Assembly (NCBI RefSeq): GCF_014641655.1
Contig: NZ_BMID01000001.1
Span: 434,001-498,000 of the forward strand
DNA from: Pseudoblastomonas marina
Lineage (GTDB): Bacteria > Pseudomonadota > Alphaproteobacteria > Sphingomonadales > Sphingomonadaceae
Length of the DNA: 64,000 nucleotides
Direction: 5' to 3'
Shown: in pieces, positions 18,305 to 26,474 of the stretch
Position numbering within the stretch: the first letter of the stretch is position 1
Layout of the letters: the number at the start of each line of letters is the position of its first letter
Position numbers and translations under genes: made by a program
The notes under the pieces: model-generated
Told to the model about the DNA's origin: nothing
Seen by the model: the letters and a program-made list of their open reading frames with translations, nothing else
Database searches by the model: none

Positions 18305-18324
18305 ATTCCCGCGGCGGCGGGAAT
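18305..18324 (+). repeat. REP-like hairpin between serC and serA
   Basis: A perfect 8-bp inverted repeat, ATTCCCGC/GCGGGAAT around GGCG, within GTCATTCCCGC...GCGGGAATCC. This is a widely dispersed proteobacterial palindrome type. It fills nearly all of the 45-bp gap between serC and serA and could stabilise serC mRNA or lower serA expression. Only one copy of this exact form was noticed in the window. Confidence 0.6.
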
Positions 18325-18340
18325 CCAAGAGGTTACAAGA

Positions 18341-19924
18341 ATGACCAAACCCAAAGTGCTCATCTCCGACAAGATGGATCCCAAGGCCGCCGAGATCTTC
18401 GCCGCCAATGGCTGCGAGGTCGACGTCAAACCCGGCATGACGCCCGAGGAATTGAAGGCCGTGATCGGCGAATATGACGGCCTCGCGATCCGTTCCGCGA
18501 CCAAGGTCACCGAGGATATCCTGGAGGCGGCGACCAATTTGAAGGTCATCGGTCGCGCGGGCATCGGGGTCGACAATGTCGATATCCCCGCCGCCAGCGC
18601 GCGCGGTGTGGTGGTGATGAATACGCCCTTCGGCAATTCGATCACCACCGCCGAACACGCGATCGCCATGCTGTTCGCGCTCGCGCGGCAGATCCCGATG
18701 GCCGATCGCGAGACCAAGGCGGGCGAATGGCCCAAGTCGAAATACATGGGCGTGGAGCTAACCGGAAAGACGCTCGGCCTGGTCGGTGCGGGCAATATCG
18801 GCAGTATCGTCGCCGCGCGTGCGCTCGGCCTAAGGATGAAGGTGATCGCTTTCGATCCCTACCTTACCGCCGATCGCGCGGTCGAGATGGGCGTCGAGAA
18901 GGTCGATCTCGACACGCTGCTCGCGCGCGCCGACTTCATCACGCTCCACACCCCGCTGACCGACGAGACGCGCGGCATCCTCTCCGCCGAGGCGCTGGCG
19001 AAGACCAAGCCCGGCGTCCGCATCGTCAATTGCGCGCGCGGCGGGCTGATCGACGAGGCGGCGTTGAAGGATGCGCTCGACAGCGGCCAGGTCGGCGGCG
19101 CGGCGCTCGACGTGTTCGAGACCGAGCCGGCCACCGCCAGCCCGCTGTTCGACGCGCCCAATTTCATCTGCACCCCGCATCTCGGCGCCTCGACCACCGA
19201 GGCGCAGGTCAACGTCGCGATCCAGGTCGCCGAACAGATGGCCGATTACCTGACCACCGGCGGGATCACCAATGCGCTCAACGTGCCGAGCCTCAGCGCC
19301 GAGGAAGCGCCCAAGCTGAAGCCCTACATGGCGCTCGCCGAACAGCTCGGATCGCTGGTCGGCCAGATCGCGACCGGCAACATCTCGAGCGTCGCGATCG
19401 AGGTCGAGGGCGCGGCGGCGGAGTTGAACCAGAAGCCGATCACCGCCGCGGTGCTGGCAGGCATCATGGGGCGCTATTCGCAGTCGGTGAACATGGTCAA
19501 CGCGCCCTACCTCGCGAAGGAACGCGGGCTCGAAGTGAGCGAGATCCGCAACCAGCGCGAGGGCACCTACCACACGCTGCTGCGCGTCACCTATGTCGCC
19601 GAGAAGGGCAAGCGCTCGGTCGCGGGCACGCTGTTCGGCAGCGACGCCCCGCGGCTGGTCGAGCTCGCCGGGGTCAATATCGAGGCCGCGCTCGAAAAGG
19701 AGATGATGTATATCGTCAACGAGGACACGCCCGGCTTCATCGGCCGGATCGGCTCGCTGTTGGGCGATCACGGCATCAATATCGGCAACTTCAACCTCGG
19801 CCGTCGCGCGGCGACCGGCGAAGCGGTGCTGCTGCTGAGCGTCGACCAGCCGATCGGCCAGGACGTGATCGATGCCGCGTGCAAGCTCGAAAGCGTGAAG
19901 CGGGTGAAGGGGTTGTCGTTTTAG
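18341..19924 (+). CDS. serA: D-3-phosphoglycerate dehydrogenase
   Basis: A 527-aa NAD-dependent dehydrogenase that oxidises 3-phosphoglycerate to 3-phosphohydroxypyruvate, the committed step of serine synthesis. Seen: NAD-binding LGLVGAGNIGSIVA, catalytic Arg/Glu/His regions NCARGGLIDEAAL, DVFETEP and FICTPHLGASTTEAQ, an intervening domain (about 320-450), and a C-terminal ACT domain (YIVNEDTPGFIGRIGSLLGD, GINIGNFNLGR), the site of serine feedback in the long form. The length is typical of the three-domain type. It is cotranscribed with serC. Confidence 0.97.
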   Translation: MTKPKVLISDKMDPKAAEIFAANGCEVDVKPGMTPEELKAVIGEYDGLAIRSATKVTEDILEAATNLKVIGRAGIGVDNVDIPAASARGVVVMNTPFGNSITTAEHAIAMLFALARQIPMADRETKAGEWPKSKYMGVELTGKTLGLVGAGNIGSIVAARALGLRMKVIAFDPYLTADRAVEMGVEKVDLDTLLARADFITLHTPLTDETRGILSAEALAKTKPGVRIVNCARGGLIDEAALKDALDSGQVGGAALDVFETEPATASPLFDAPNFICTPHLGASTTEAQVNVAIQVAEQMADYLTTGGITNALNVPSLSAEEAPKLKPYMALAEQLGSLVGQIATGNISSVAIEVEGAAAELNQKPITAAVLAGIMGRYSQSVNMVNAPYLAKERGLEVSEIRNQREGTYHTLLRVTYVAEKGKRSVAGTLFGSDAPRLVELAGVNIEAALEKEMMYIVNEDTPGFIGRIGSLLGDHGINIGNFNLGRRAATGEAVLLLSVDQPIGQDVIDAACKLESVKRVKGLSF

Positions 19925-19925
19925 T

Positions 19926-20210
19926 GGTTATGCCCGCCCATCGGGAGTTGTTTGTTTAGACCGTCAAATGCCGGGCGCAGCGCATCCGCGCTGCTTGGGT
20001 TGGCCGTTGGCCCGTGCGGTCGCCCGCGTGCGCGCTACCGCGCGCAGATTCAGGACGGATTTCGCTGGCGTAGAACCAAGCGGACCCGACCGAGACGGTC
20101 GTCCGAGGCCGAACAGGCCGAGGCAAGGGCGACCGCCCGCCCGCAGGTGCCTCGGAGCGAAGCGGAGGGCACAGCACCGAGGATGGACCCGCGGATGCGG
20201 GTCCGTAACC
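19926..20210 (+). repeat. Dispersed non-coding hairpin repeat, copy 2
   Basis: About 285 bp between the convergent serA and aldo/keto reductase genes, homologous to 14212-14501. Hairpins occur at the same places but with different arms: CCCG/CGGG (19933-19945), GCAGCGC-ATCC-GCGCTGC (19977-19994), GACCG-AGA-CGGTC (20088-20100) and GGACCCGC-GGAT-GCGGGTCC (20185-20204), then GTAACCACAAAA. Strongly conserved blocks are GTGCGCGCT, AGGACGGAT and ACAGCACCGAGGATG. It could also act as a terminator region between the facing genes. Confidence 0.8.
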
Positions 20211-20223
20211 ACAAAAACTCCCC

Positions 20224-21039
20224 TCAACAAAACTCATCCGGATGCGGCCCGATCCGCCCGTCCTTGTCATCCAGCGCGTCGATCCGCGCCATCTGGTCGT
20301 CGGAAAGTTCGAACCGGAGCGCCTCGAAATTGGCGGCGATGTGGTCGCGACTGCTGGCCTTGGGGATCACCGCGAGACCGTGCTGGATATGCCAGCGGAT
20401 GATCACCGCGGCGGCGTTCTGGCCGGTCTCTTCGGCGATCGCCTTGATCGTCTCGTTGTCGAGCCCGTTGCCCTGGCCGAGCGGCGACCAGCTTTGCGTC
20501 ACGATCCCCATCTCGTCGTGCAGCTTGCGCAAGTCGCGCTGCTGGAACGAGGGGTGCAGCTCGATCTGGTTGAGCGCGGGCACTTCGCCGGTCTCGTCGA
20601 CCAGCCGTTTCAAATGATCGGGCTGGAAGTTCGACACGCCGATGCTGCGCGCGGTCCCGGCCTCGCGCATCTCGATCATCGCCTTCCACGTCTCGACATA
20701 CTTGTCGTTCTCGGCGCACGGCCAGTGGATCAGCACGAGGTCGACCACCGGGCGATCGAGCCGCGCGAGGCACTTGGCGAAGGCCGCCTTGGCGCGCTCG
20801 TAGCCCTGGCTCTCGTTCCAGATCTTGGTCGTCAACCAGATGTCGCGATGGCTCCCCAGCCCCTCGCCGACGCCTTCCTCATTGCCGTAGATCGCGGCGG
20901 TATCGACCAGCTTGTACCCCACGTCGAGCGCGGTCGAGACCGCCTCGGCCGCATCGTCGTTGTCGATCTGGTAGGTCCCGAAGCCCAGCTGCGGGATGTT
21001 GCGGCCGTCGTTGAGCGAGAGGGTGGGGGTCTGGGTCAT
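20224..21039 (-). CDS. Aldo/keto reductase (2,5-didehydrogluconate reductase-like)
   Basis: A 271-aa NADPH-dependent carbonyl reductase of the AKR superfamily. Seen: N-terminal PQLGFGTYQIDNDDAAE, catalytic Asp/Tyr region KLVDTAAIYGNE, Lys in LTTKIWNESQG, His in LVLIHWPC, and coenzyme-site motifs ARSIGVSNFQPDHLKRL and VIPKASSRDHIAANFEA. Size and motifs fit the DkgA/YvgN group that reduces small aldehydes such as methylglyoxal. Cytosolic and apparently monocistronic; its promoter should lie in 21040-21110. Confidence 0.92.
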   Translation of the reverse strand: MTQTPTLSLNDGRNIPQLGFGTYQIDNDDAAEAVSTALDVGYKLVDTAAIYGNEEGVGEGLGSHRDIWLTTKIWNESQGYERAKAAFAKCLARLDRPVVDLVLIHWPCAENDKYVETWKAMIEMREAGTARSIGVSNFQPDHLKRLVDETGEVPALNQIELHPSFQQRDLRKLHDEMGIVTQSWSPLGQGNGLDNETIKAIAEETGQNAAAVIIRWHIQHGLAVIPKASSRDHIAANFEALRFELSDDQMARIDALDDKDGRIGPHPDEFC

Positions 21040-21384
21040 GTATTGCTCCTTTTGTGGGGCAACGCATGGGCGCGGCGGGGTTTCCTACTTCGCGGGTGAA
21101 GCATAGGTTCGCAGGCATGAAGCAGGTGCGATCGATTGCCGGGAGAATGGAGGGCACGTCGCGCGTGCATGTTCATCGGATCACAAAGGCGGTGCAGCGG
21201 AGAATTGGCCGAAGGTTACACTTGCGAAGCGGAGGTGTGGGGCAAGATACTGGAATGGCCCAATTTTCCGGCGGGCATGAGTTTTGCAAAGCTCCTACTT
21301 CGGCGGTCCATGCACCCCTCCAAGCTTGCCCGCTGCGCCCCGTCTGCTAGGGCGCGTCCGTAACTACCGACAGGACTGGAATAG
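21040..21384. other. 345-bp divergent intergenic region, promoters only
   Basis: The space between the divergent aldo/keto reductase and purA starts. I see no credible ORF; the open frames here lack a ribosome site and family character. It must hold both promoters. A weak candidate for purA is TTGCGA, 18 bp, GATACT at about 21224-21253. No purine-binding RNA or repeat was recognised. Confidence 0.4.
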
Positions 21385-22674
21385 ATGGCAAACGTCACCG
21401 TGATCGGCGCGCAATGGGGCGACGAGGGCAAGGGCAAGATCGTCGACTGGCTCGCGAGCCGCGCCGATGCGGTCGTGCGCTTCCAGGGCGGGCACAATGC
21501 CGGCCACACGCTCGTCGTCGGCGACACCACCTACAAGCTTTCGCTGCTGCCGTCGGGCATCGTCACCGGGACGCTCTCGATCATCGGCAACGGCGTGGTG
21601 CTCGATCCGTGGCACCTCAAGTCGGAAATCGAGAAGCTCGAGGGGCAGGGGGTGACGATCACTGCCGACAATTTCGCCATCGCCGACAACTGCCCGCTGA
21701 TCCTGCCGATCCACCGCGATCTCGACGGGATGCGCGAAACCGCTGCAGGCGCCGGCAAGATCGGGACCACCGGGCGCGGGATCGGCCCGGCCTACGAAGA
21801 CAAAGTCGGCCGCCGCGCGATCCGCGTGTGCGACCTCGCCCATCTCGACGACCTCACGCCGCAACTGGATCGCCTGTGCGCGCATCACGACGCGTTGCGC
21901 GCCGGGTTCGACGAGCCGCCGGTCGATCGCGAGCGCCTGCTCGGCGACCTGCGAGAGATCGCCGATTTCGTGCTCCAGTTCGCGCAGCCGGTGTGGAAGC
22001 GGCTGAAGAAGGTGCGCAAGGCCGGGGCGCGGATCCTGTTCGAAGGCGCGCAGGGCGTGCTGCTCGACATCGATCACGGGACCTATCCCTTCGTCACCAG
22101 CTCGAACACGGTCAGCGGCACCGCGGCGAGCGGCAGCGGGCTGGGGCCGAATTCGACCGGCTTCGTGCTCGGCATCGTCAAGGCCTACACCACCCGCGTC
22201 GGCTCCGGCCCGTTCCCGACCGAGCTCGACGACGAGGTCGGTCAGCTTCTGGGCGAACGCGGCCACGAGTTCGGCACCGTCACCGGGCGCCAGCGGCGGG
22301 TCGGCTGGTTCGACGCGGTGCTGGTTCGCCAGACCTGCGCGATCAGCGGCGTCACGGGCATCGCGCTGACCAAGATCGACGTGCTCGACGGGCTCGAAAC
22401 GGTGAAGATCTGCACCGGCTATCGCCTCCACGGCAAGATCATGGACTACTTCCCCTCCCACGCGGCGGACCAGGCCGCGGTCGAGCCGATCTACGAGGAA
22501 ATGGAAGGCTGGAGCGAAAGCACCGCCGGCGCGCGCAGCTGGGCCGACCTGCCGGCCAACGCGATCAAGTATATCCAGCGCGTGCAGGAACTGATCGAGA
22601 CGCCGGTGGCGCTGGTCTCCACCAGTCCCGAACGCGACGACACGATCCTGGTGCGCGATCCGTTCATGGATTGA
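21385..22674 (+). CDS. purA: Adenylosuccinate synthetase
   Basis: A 429-aa GTP-dependent enzyme joining IMP and aspartate to adenylosuccinate, first step of AMP synthesis. Seen: the N-terminal [18 protein letters not shown] with the catalytic Asp and P-loop, [10 protein letters not shown] with the catalytic His, [40 protein letters not shown], and [12 protein letters not shown] in the GTP-binding C-terminal part. The length is standard. ATG 21385 begins [15 protein letters not shown] as in relatives. Confidence 0.98.
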   Translation: MANVTVIGAQWGDEGKGKIVDWLASRADAVVRFQGGHNAGHTLVVGDTTYKLSLLPSGIVTGTLSIIGNGVVLDPWHLKSEIEKLEGQGVTITADNFAIADNCPLILPIHRDLDGMRETAAGAGKIGTTGRGIGPAYEDKVGRRAIRVCDLAHLDDLTPQLDRLCAHHDALRAGFDEPPVDRERLLGDLREIADFVLQFAQPVWKRLKKVRKAGARILFEGAQGVLLDIDHGTYPFVTSSNTVSGTAASGSGLGPNSTGFVLGIVKAYTTRVGSGPFPTELDDEVGQLLGERGHEFGTVTGRQRRVGWFDAVLVRQTCAISGVTGIALTKIDVLDGLETVKICTGYRLHGKIMDYFPSHAADQAAVEPIYEEMEGWSESTAGARSWADLPANAIKYIQRVQELIETPVALVSTSPERDDTILVRDPFMD

Positions 22675-22734
22675 TGCTCGTCCTGGAGCGGGGTGGGCAA
22701 GGGTGCGTTAACGGCCAGGAGATAGCGTAACCGA

Positions 22735-23277
22735 ATGCGATTCGCCGCCGCCATCCTCTCCGCCCTCGCGCTCGCGTCCTGCGCCGCGCCCGAGGCCCCG
22801 GTGGTCGAGCGGGTGCCCGCCGCGCGGTCGATCGACAAGCCGTTCGACGTCACGAAGAATGTCGACTTCATCCTCGTCGACAAGTCGGACCGGACGCTGA
22901 CGCTGTTCCGCGAGGGACGGGCGGTACGCACCTATCGCGACCTCGCGTTCGGCGATGCGCCGCAGGGGCACAAGCAGTTTCAGGGCGACGAGCGCACGCC
23001 CGAGGGGCGCTATCGGATCGCCTACGGCAACCCGCAATCCTCCTTTCACCTGAGCCTCAAGATCGACTATCCCAACGCCGCCGACCGCGCCTATGCCAAG
23101 CGCTTCGGTCGCTCGCCGGGCGGCGACATCTTCATCCACGGCCAGCCCAACGGATCGCCCGAGGGGCAGAAGATAGCTTACGACTGGACCGACGGCTGCA
23201 TCGCGCTCTCCAATGCCGAGATCGAGGAGCTGTGGCAGACCGTGCCCGACGGTACGCCGATCGAAATCCGGCCCTAG
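22735..23277 (+). CDS. L,D-transpeptidase (YkuD family) lipoprotein
   Basis: A 180-aa protein with a signal ending LALASCAAP (Cys16), so a predicted lipoprotein. The YkuD domain follows: FILVDKSDRTLTLFREG, GDERTPEGRYRI, the His motif GGDIFIHGQPNG and the catalytic Cys motif DWTDGCIALSN. Such enzymes make 3-3 cross-links in peptidoglycan or attach proteins to it. It is 60 bp after purA and convergent with the next gene (4-bp overlap at the stop codons). Confidence 0.92.
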   Translation: MRFAAAILSALALASCAAPEAPVVERVPAARSIDKPFDVTKNVDFILVDKSDRTLTLFREGRAVRTYRDLAFGDAPQGHKQFQGDERTPEGRYRIAYGNPQSSFHLSLKIDYPNAADRAYAKRFGRSPGGDIFIHGQPNGSPEGQKIAYDWTDGCIALSNAEIEELWQTVPDGTPIEIRP

Positions 23278-23648
23278 TCGCGCGCCTTCTCGAGTTGCGC
23301 GACCTGCCATTGCAGCCGTTTCACCTCGCTCAGGATCGAAAGCATGTTCATCCGCGCGAACAGCCATTCCTTGAGAAAGCCCTGCATGATCAGCAGCCCG
23401 ATCGTCGTCAGGCCCCAGCCGAGCATGGCGTCGGTGGTGCCGGCGGTGACAGCGCGGTAGAAGGCGTAGGCGAGCCCGATCCCGATCGCGAAGGCCAGCG
23501 CGAAGCTGAACTTCGCCCACCCGGCGAGCGGGCCGTGCATGCTGTCGCCGATCTGGCGGAACATGCCGCGATCGTCGTCGAGGCTGTCGAGGAAGGCACG
23601 GTCGTCGGCGTCGAGGACGTCGCGGATACGGTTGTCGATATCGGTCAT
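23274..23648 (-). CDS. Membrane protein paired with sigma factor (DUF6768-like)
   Basis: A 124-aa protein: an acidic N-terminus (DNRIRDVLDADDRAFLDSLD), two hydrophobic helices (about 47-65 and 74-92) and a C-terminal helix with a coiled-coil pattern (LSEVKRLQWQVAQLE). Its ATG overlaps the stop of the sigma-factor gene (ATGA), the usual layout of an ECF sigma factor and its cognate membrane regulator. It has no zinc-binding anti-sigma motif, so an anti-sigma role is inference from context. The family name DUF6768 is from memory. Confidence 0.65.
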   Translation of the reverse strand: MTDIDNRIRDVLDADDRAFLDSLDDDRGMFRQIGDSMHGPLAGWAKFSFALAFAIGIGLAYAFYRAVTAGTTDAMLGWGLTTIGLLIMQGFLKEWLFARMNMLSILSEVKRLQWQVAQLEKARD

Positions 23649-24184
23649 TGGTCGTCTCCTGAAAGGGCCGCCTTGAGTTTGCGGCGGGCATGGAAAAGGC
23701 GTGACTTGGCGGTGCCCTGCGGCACGTCCTGCGCTTCGGCGATCTCGGCGAGGGTCAGCCCCTCGATGTAGAACAGTTGCGCGGCGAAACGCTGGTCCGG
23801 TGGCAAGGAGGCCATTGCACCACGGATCGCTGCGGCATCTTCCTGCGGCGGCGCGATCGGCGCGTCTTCCAGCTCGACAGTGCGACCGCGGTCGCGCACG
23901 GCCTGGCGCACCCGGTCGGTGCATTTGCGACGCAGGATCCCGAACGCCCACGGGGCGAAGCGCGACGGATCGCGCAATCCACCGACCCCCCGCAGGATCG
24001 CCAGCCAGCTTTCCTGCACGCTGGCCTCGACCCCGGCCTCCTCGCCGAGATAGCGCCGCGCGGTCCGCATCAGGCGCGGTTGCCAATTCGCGGCGAGTTC
24101 GCCCGCCGCCGCGCGGTCACCTTGCTGCAGGCGGACCACCAGCCATTCGTCGTGCAGCGCATCGGTCGATCGGTGAGCAGTCAA
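23645..24184 (-). CDS. ECF-family RNA polymerase sigma factor
   Basis: A 179-aa sigma-70 family regulator. Region 2 is represented by LMRTARRYLGEEAGVEASVQESWLAI and FAPWAFGILRRKCTD; region 4 by LPPDQRFAAQLFYIEGLTLAEIAEA and GTAKSRLFHARRKL. The best start is TTG at 24184 (MTAHRSTDALHDEWLVV): AGGAGGGA lies about 10 bp upstream, and the 40 residues that an earlier start would add look non-coding. Its stop overlaps the start of the membrane protein gene at 23274-23648. It is divergent from the winged-helix regulator at 24303. The signal sensed is unknown. Confidence 0.88.
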   Translation of the reverse strand: MTAHRSTDALHDEWLVVRLQQGDRAAAGELAANWQPRLMRTARRYLGEEAGVEASVQESWLAILRGVGGLRDPSRFAPWAFGILRRKCTDRVRQAVRDRGRTVELEDAPIAPPQEDAAAIRGAMASLPPDQRFAAQLFYIEGLTLAEIAEAQDVPQGTAKSRLFHARRKLKAALSGDDQ

Positions 24185-24248
24185 AACGGCAGTCCCTCCT
24201 GTTGCGATCCTATAGTCGCGGGCGGGGCACGAAAGGTTCAATCGGATT

Positions 24249-24302
24249 ACTCCATTTCGGAGTGTTCTTGACAAAAACATGGTCTGTTCTATTTCTGTTC
24301 GC
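24249..24302 (+). promoter_or_regulatory. Candidate promoter and operator, possibly leaderless
   Basis: A consensus -35 TTGACA (24268-24273) is followed after 16 bp by the weaker TATTTC (24290-24295), which would place the transcript start about at the ATG 24303. No ribosome site precedes that ATG, consistent with a leaderless mRNA. A 5-bp inverted repeat ACTCC-ATTTC-GGAGT (24249-24263) touches the -35 box and could be an operator. Confidence 0.4.
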
Positions 24303-25286
24303 ATGCTGACCGTCGAATCGCCCGTATCCGACTTTGCTTACGAACCTGCGCAGAGCGGGGACGGCGCATGGCAGGCCAGCTTGTCGGTGTTCGCCGACGA
24401 GAGTGCGGCCAGGCGCGCAATCGAGGACGATCTCGGCGAAGCCGGCTTCCGGCTGGCCGGCAGCGGCCCGCTGGCGGCGATCCTAGAAGCGGGTCCGGCG
24501 GTGCTGGGCGATGTCGTGGTGGTCGATTGCGGGGCGCCCGATGCGGGCGCGATGGCGGCGCTGGCTCGGCTCGACGAGCGGGTTGCGCGGGCCGGGGCGG
24601 GGCTGGTGGTCGCGACTACGCTCGATGCGCTCGAGGCGCTTTACCTGTGCTTCGAACGGTCGCAGGTGCACTGGCTGGTCGATACCGGACAGGGCGAACG
24701 GCTGGTTGCGCTTGCCGAGGCACGGCTCAGGCTGAGCGCGCGAGTCCGCGACCTGTCCGACGAGGATCGCGAAACGCTGGAGCGGCTGACGGGCCATGTC
24801 GCGGCGATCGCCGAACGGCTCGACCTCATTTCCCGAAACGCGACAGGGAACGGGTTGGCGCTGCGATCCCCCGGGATGGATTTCCATCACGAGAAGGACG
24901 ATGGCGAGCGCTCGTTGATCCGCAGCCAGCGGCCTCCGCTGCCCGATCCCCGCCTCGTGCGGCAGTTGATCGCCCGCCGCCATGCTCGCGCGAAACACCT
25001 GCCCGGCATCTGCTTCGCCGATCCGGCCTGGGACATGTTGCTCGACCTGACAGCGGCCCGGGCCGAGCACACGCGCGTTTCGGTCACCTCGCTCTGCATC
25101 GCCAGCGGCGTGCCTGCGACCACGGCACTTCGGTGGATCGGCCAGCTCGAGCAGGCCGGGCTCGTGGAACGGGTGGCGGACGATATCGACCGACGCCGCG
25201 CCTTCGTCATGCTGACCGACAAGGCGGCCGATGCCATGGCGCGCTATTTCGCCGCATGCGAATCCGATGGAGACTTCGCGGTCTGA
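24303..25286 (+). CDS. Winged-helix (MarR-like) DNA-binding protein with N-terminal extension
   Basis: A 327-aa protein (335 if an ATG at 24279 is used). The C-terminal part (about residues 225-320) is a winged helix: LDLTAARAEHTRVSVTSLCI, VPATTALRWIGQLEQAGLVE, VADDIDRRRAFVMLTDKAAD. Before it lies about 200 residues with an alternating hydrophobic/acidic pattern (VLGDVVVVDCGAPDAGAMAA, GAGLVVATTLDALEALYL) that may be a degenerate receiver-like fold, and a helical stretch. A regulator of a type common in sphingomonads; targets unknown. Divergent from the sigma-factor gene. Confidence 0.75.
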   Translation: MLTVESPVSDFAYEPAQSGDGAWQASLSVFADESAARRAIEDDLGEAGFRLAGSGPLAAILEAGPAVLGDVVVVDCGAPDAGAMAALARLDERVARAGAGLVVATTLDALEALYLCFERSQVHWLVDTGQGERLVALAEARLRLSARVRDLSDEDRETLERLTGHVAAIAERLDLISRNATGNGLALRSPGMDFHHEKDDGERSLIRSQRPPLPDPRLVRQLIARRHARAKHLPGICFADPAWDMLLDLTAARAEHTRVSVTSLCIASGVPATTALRWIGQLEQAGLVERVADDIDRRRAFVMLTDKAADAMARYFAACESDGDFAV

Positions 25287-25288
25287 TC

Positions 25289-26269
25289 TCAGCGCCGGTC
25301 GAACGCCGCCTGGATTTGCGCCGGGTCGGTAATCCCGCTCGCGAGGAGCAATTGCAGCAGGATCCGGGCCTTGGCCGGGCCGAGCGCGCGCGCGGCGATG
25401 AAATGGTTGCGATCGTCGTCTGGATCGCGGTCGACCAGCCCCATGTCGACCCGGGTCGAGCGGACCACAGGGGTACCGCCTTTCGCGGCTTCGGCCAGCG
25501 TCGCGCGCACGTCGTCGGGCATGTTGCCCTCGCCAAACCCTGCCAGCACGATTCCCTGTGCATGCGCGGCGAGACACTGGGTCACGGTATCGGCGGGCAT
25601 GCCGGCATAGGCGTAGAGCACCGGGACCTGCGGAAATTCGTCCGGGAAGGCGAAGCGCGCCTGTTCCTCGCCGCGCCAAGGCGGGCCGAACCATTCGAGC
25701 GAGCTCGGCGTGACATGCGCGATCGCGTCGCGCGGGAACCCGGCAAAGGCATCGGTGCCGCTGGTGCGCGACTTGCGCACGTCGCGCGCGGCGAGCACGC
25801 GGTCGCTCATCACCACCAGCACGCCCCGCCCGGCGGCATCGTCGTCTGCTGCGACACGCACTGCATTGGCGAAGTTGCGCAGTCCGTCGCTGCCGACGGC
25901 ATCGGCGGGCCGCATCGCACCCACGATCACCACCGGCTTGGTGTTGGGCAGGGTCAGATCGAGCAGGATCGCGGTTTCCTCGGCGGTATCAGTCCCGTGG
26001 GTCAGCACGATCGCATCGACATCATCGTCCGCGAAGCCTGCGAGGATCGCCGCATGAATTTCGCGCCAGATCGCGGGTGACATGTTCTCCGACCCGATCG
26101 CCGCTAGTTGCTGGCCGTCGAATTCGACGTCGAGTTCGAGATAATCGGCATTGGCGAGGAATTCCTCGATTCCGATCTGCCCCGGGCGATAGTCGCGCCG
26201 GGTGGCCGATCCCGCCCGTCCCGCAATTGTTCCCCCCGTTGCGAGGACCAGAAGTCGTTTCGCCGTCAT
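25289..26269 (-). CDS. L-asparaginase
   Basis: A 326-aa enzyme hydrolysing asparagine to aspartate and ammonia. Seen: the first catalytic Thr motif LVLATGGTIAGRAG, the second site VLTHGTDTAEETA with Thr/Asp, and PVVIVGAMRPADAVGSDG. There is no signal peptide, so it is likely cytosolic. The N-terminal domain holds the active site; the C-terminal part (about 215-326) ends DPAQIQAAFDRR. It is convergent with the winged-helix gene with only 2 bp between. Confidence 0.92.
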   Translation of the reverse strand: MTAKRLLVLATGGTIAGRAGSATRRDYRPGQIGIEEFLANADYLELDVEFDGQQLAAIGSENMSPAIWREIHAAILAGFADDDVDAIVLTHGTDTAEETAILLDLTLPNTKPVVIVGAMRPADAVGSDGLRNFANAVRVAADDDAAGRGVLVVMSDRVLAARDVRKSRTSGTDAFAGFPRDAIAHVTPSSLEWFGPPWRGEEQARFAFPDEFPQVPVLYAYAGMPADTVTQCLAAHAQGIVLAGFGEGNMPDDVRATLAEAAKGGTPVVRSTRVDMGLVDRDPDDDRNHFIAARALGPAKARILLQLLLASGITDPAQIQAAFDRR

Positions 26270-26306
26270 GCCACGGCCCCTAGCGTCCGCCGCGCGCGAT
26301 CGGCAA

Positions 26307-26333
26307 TTGAAACTTCATCCTCGCGCGCTAAAG
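26307..26333 (+). promoter_or_regulatory. Candidate tRNA-Val promoter
   Basis: TTGAAA (26307-26312) and, 15 bp on, CTAAAG (26328-26333) resemble the alphaproteobacterial housekeeping pattern TTGAC...GCTANA. The spacing puts transcript start a few bases before the mature tRNA at 26345. Read by eye only. Confidence 0.4.
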
Positions 26334-26344
26334 GGATCGCGAAA

Positions 26345-26420
26345 GGGCGGTTAGCTCAGCTGGTAGAGCATCTCGTTTACACCGAGAGGGTCGGCGGTTC
26401 GAACCCGTCACCGCCCACCA
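26345..26420 (+). tRNA. tRNA-Val (anticodon TAC)
   Basis: A full 76-nt cloverleaf with encoded CCA. The acceptor stem is GGGCGGT/ACCGCCC, D-arm GCTCAGCTGGTAGAGC, anticodon stem TCTCG/CGAGA with loop TTTACAC giving anticodon TAC (reads GTA and probably GTG), and the T-arm has GGTTCGAAC. Discriminator A followed by CCA at 26418-26420. No integrase or repeat of its 3' end is seen nearby. Confidence 0.97.
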
Positions 26421-26440
26421 GTTTCAACCACGGTTGGAAC
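26421..26440 (+). terminator. Hairpin directly after tRNA-Val
   Basis: GTTTCAACC and GGTTGGAAC form a 9-bp imperfect inverted repeat (one T-G pair) with almost no loop, immediately after the CCA end. There is no T-run, so it may be a processing or transcript-end structure rather than a strong intrinsic terminator. Confidence 0.4.
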
Positions 26441-26474
26441 TTCCGAGCGATAGCGAAGAGGCGTCGATCAATTC

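Noticed and set aside
21054-21350. ORF upstream of purA
   Set aside because: No ribosome site, no family, low-quality codon use; treated as promoter DNA.
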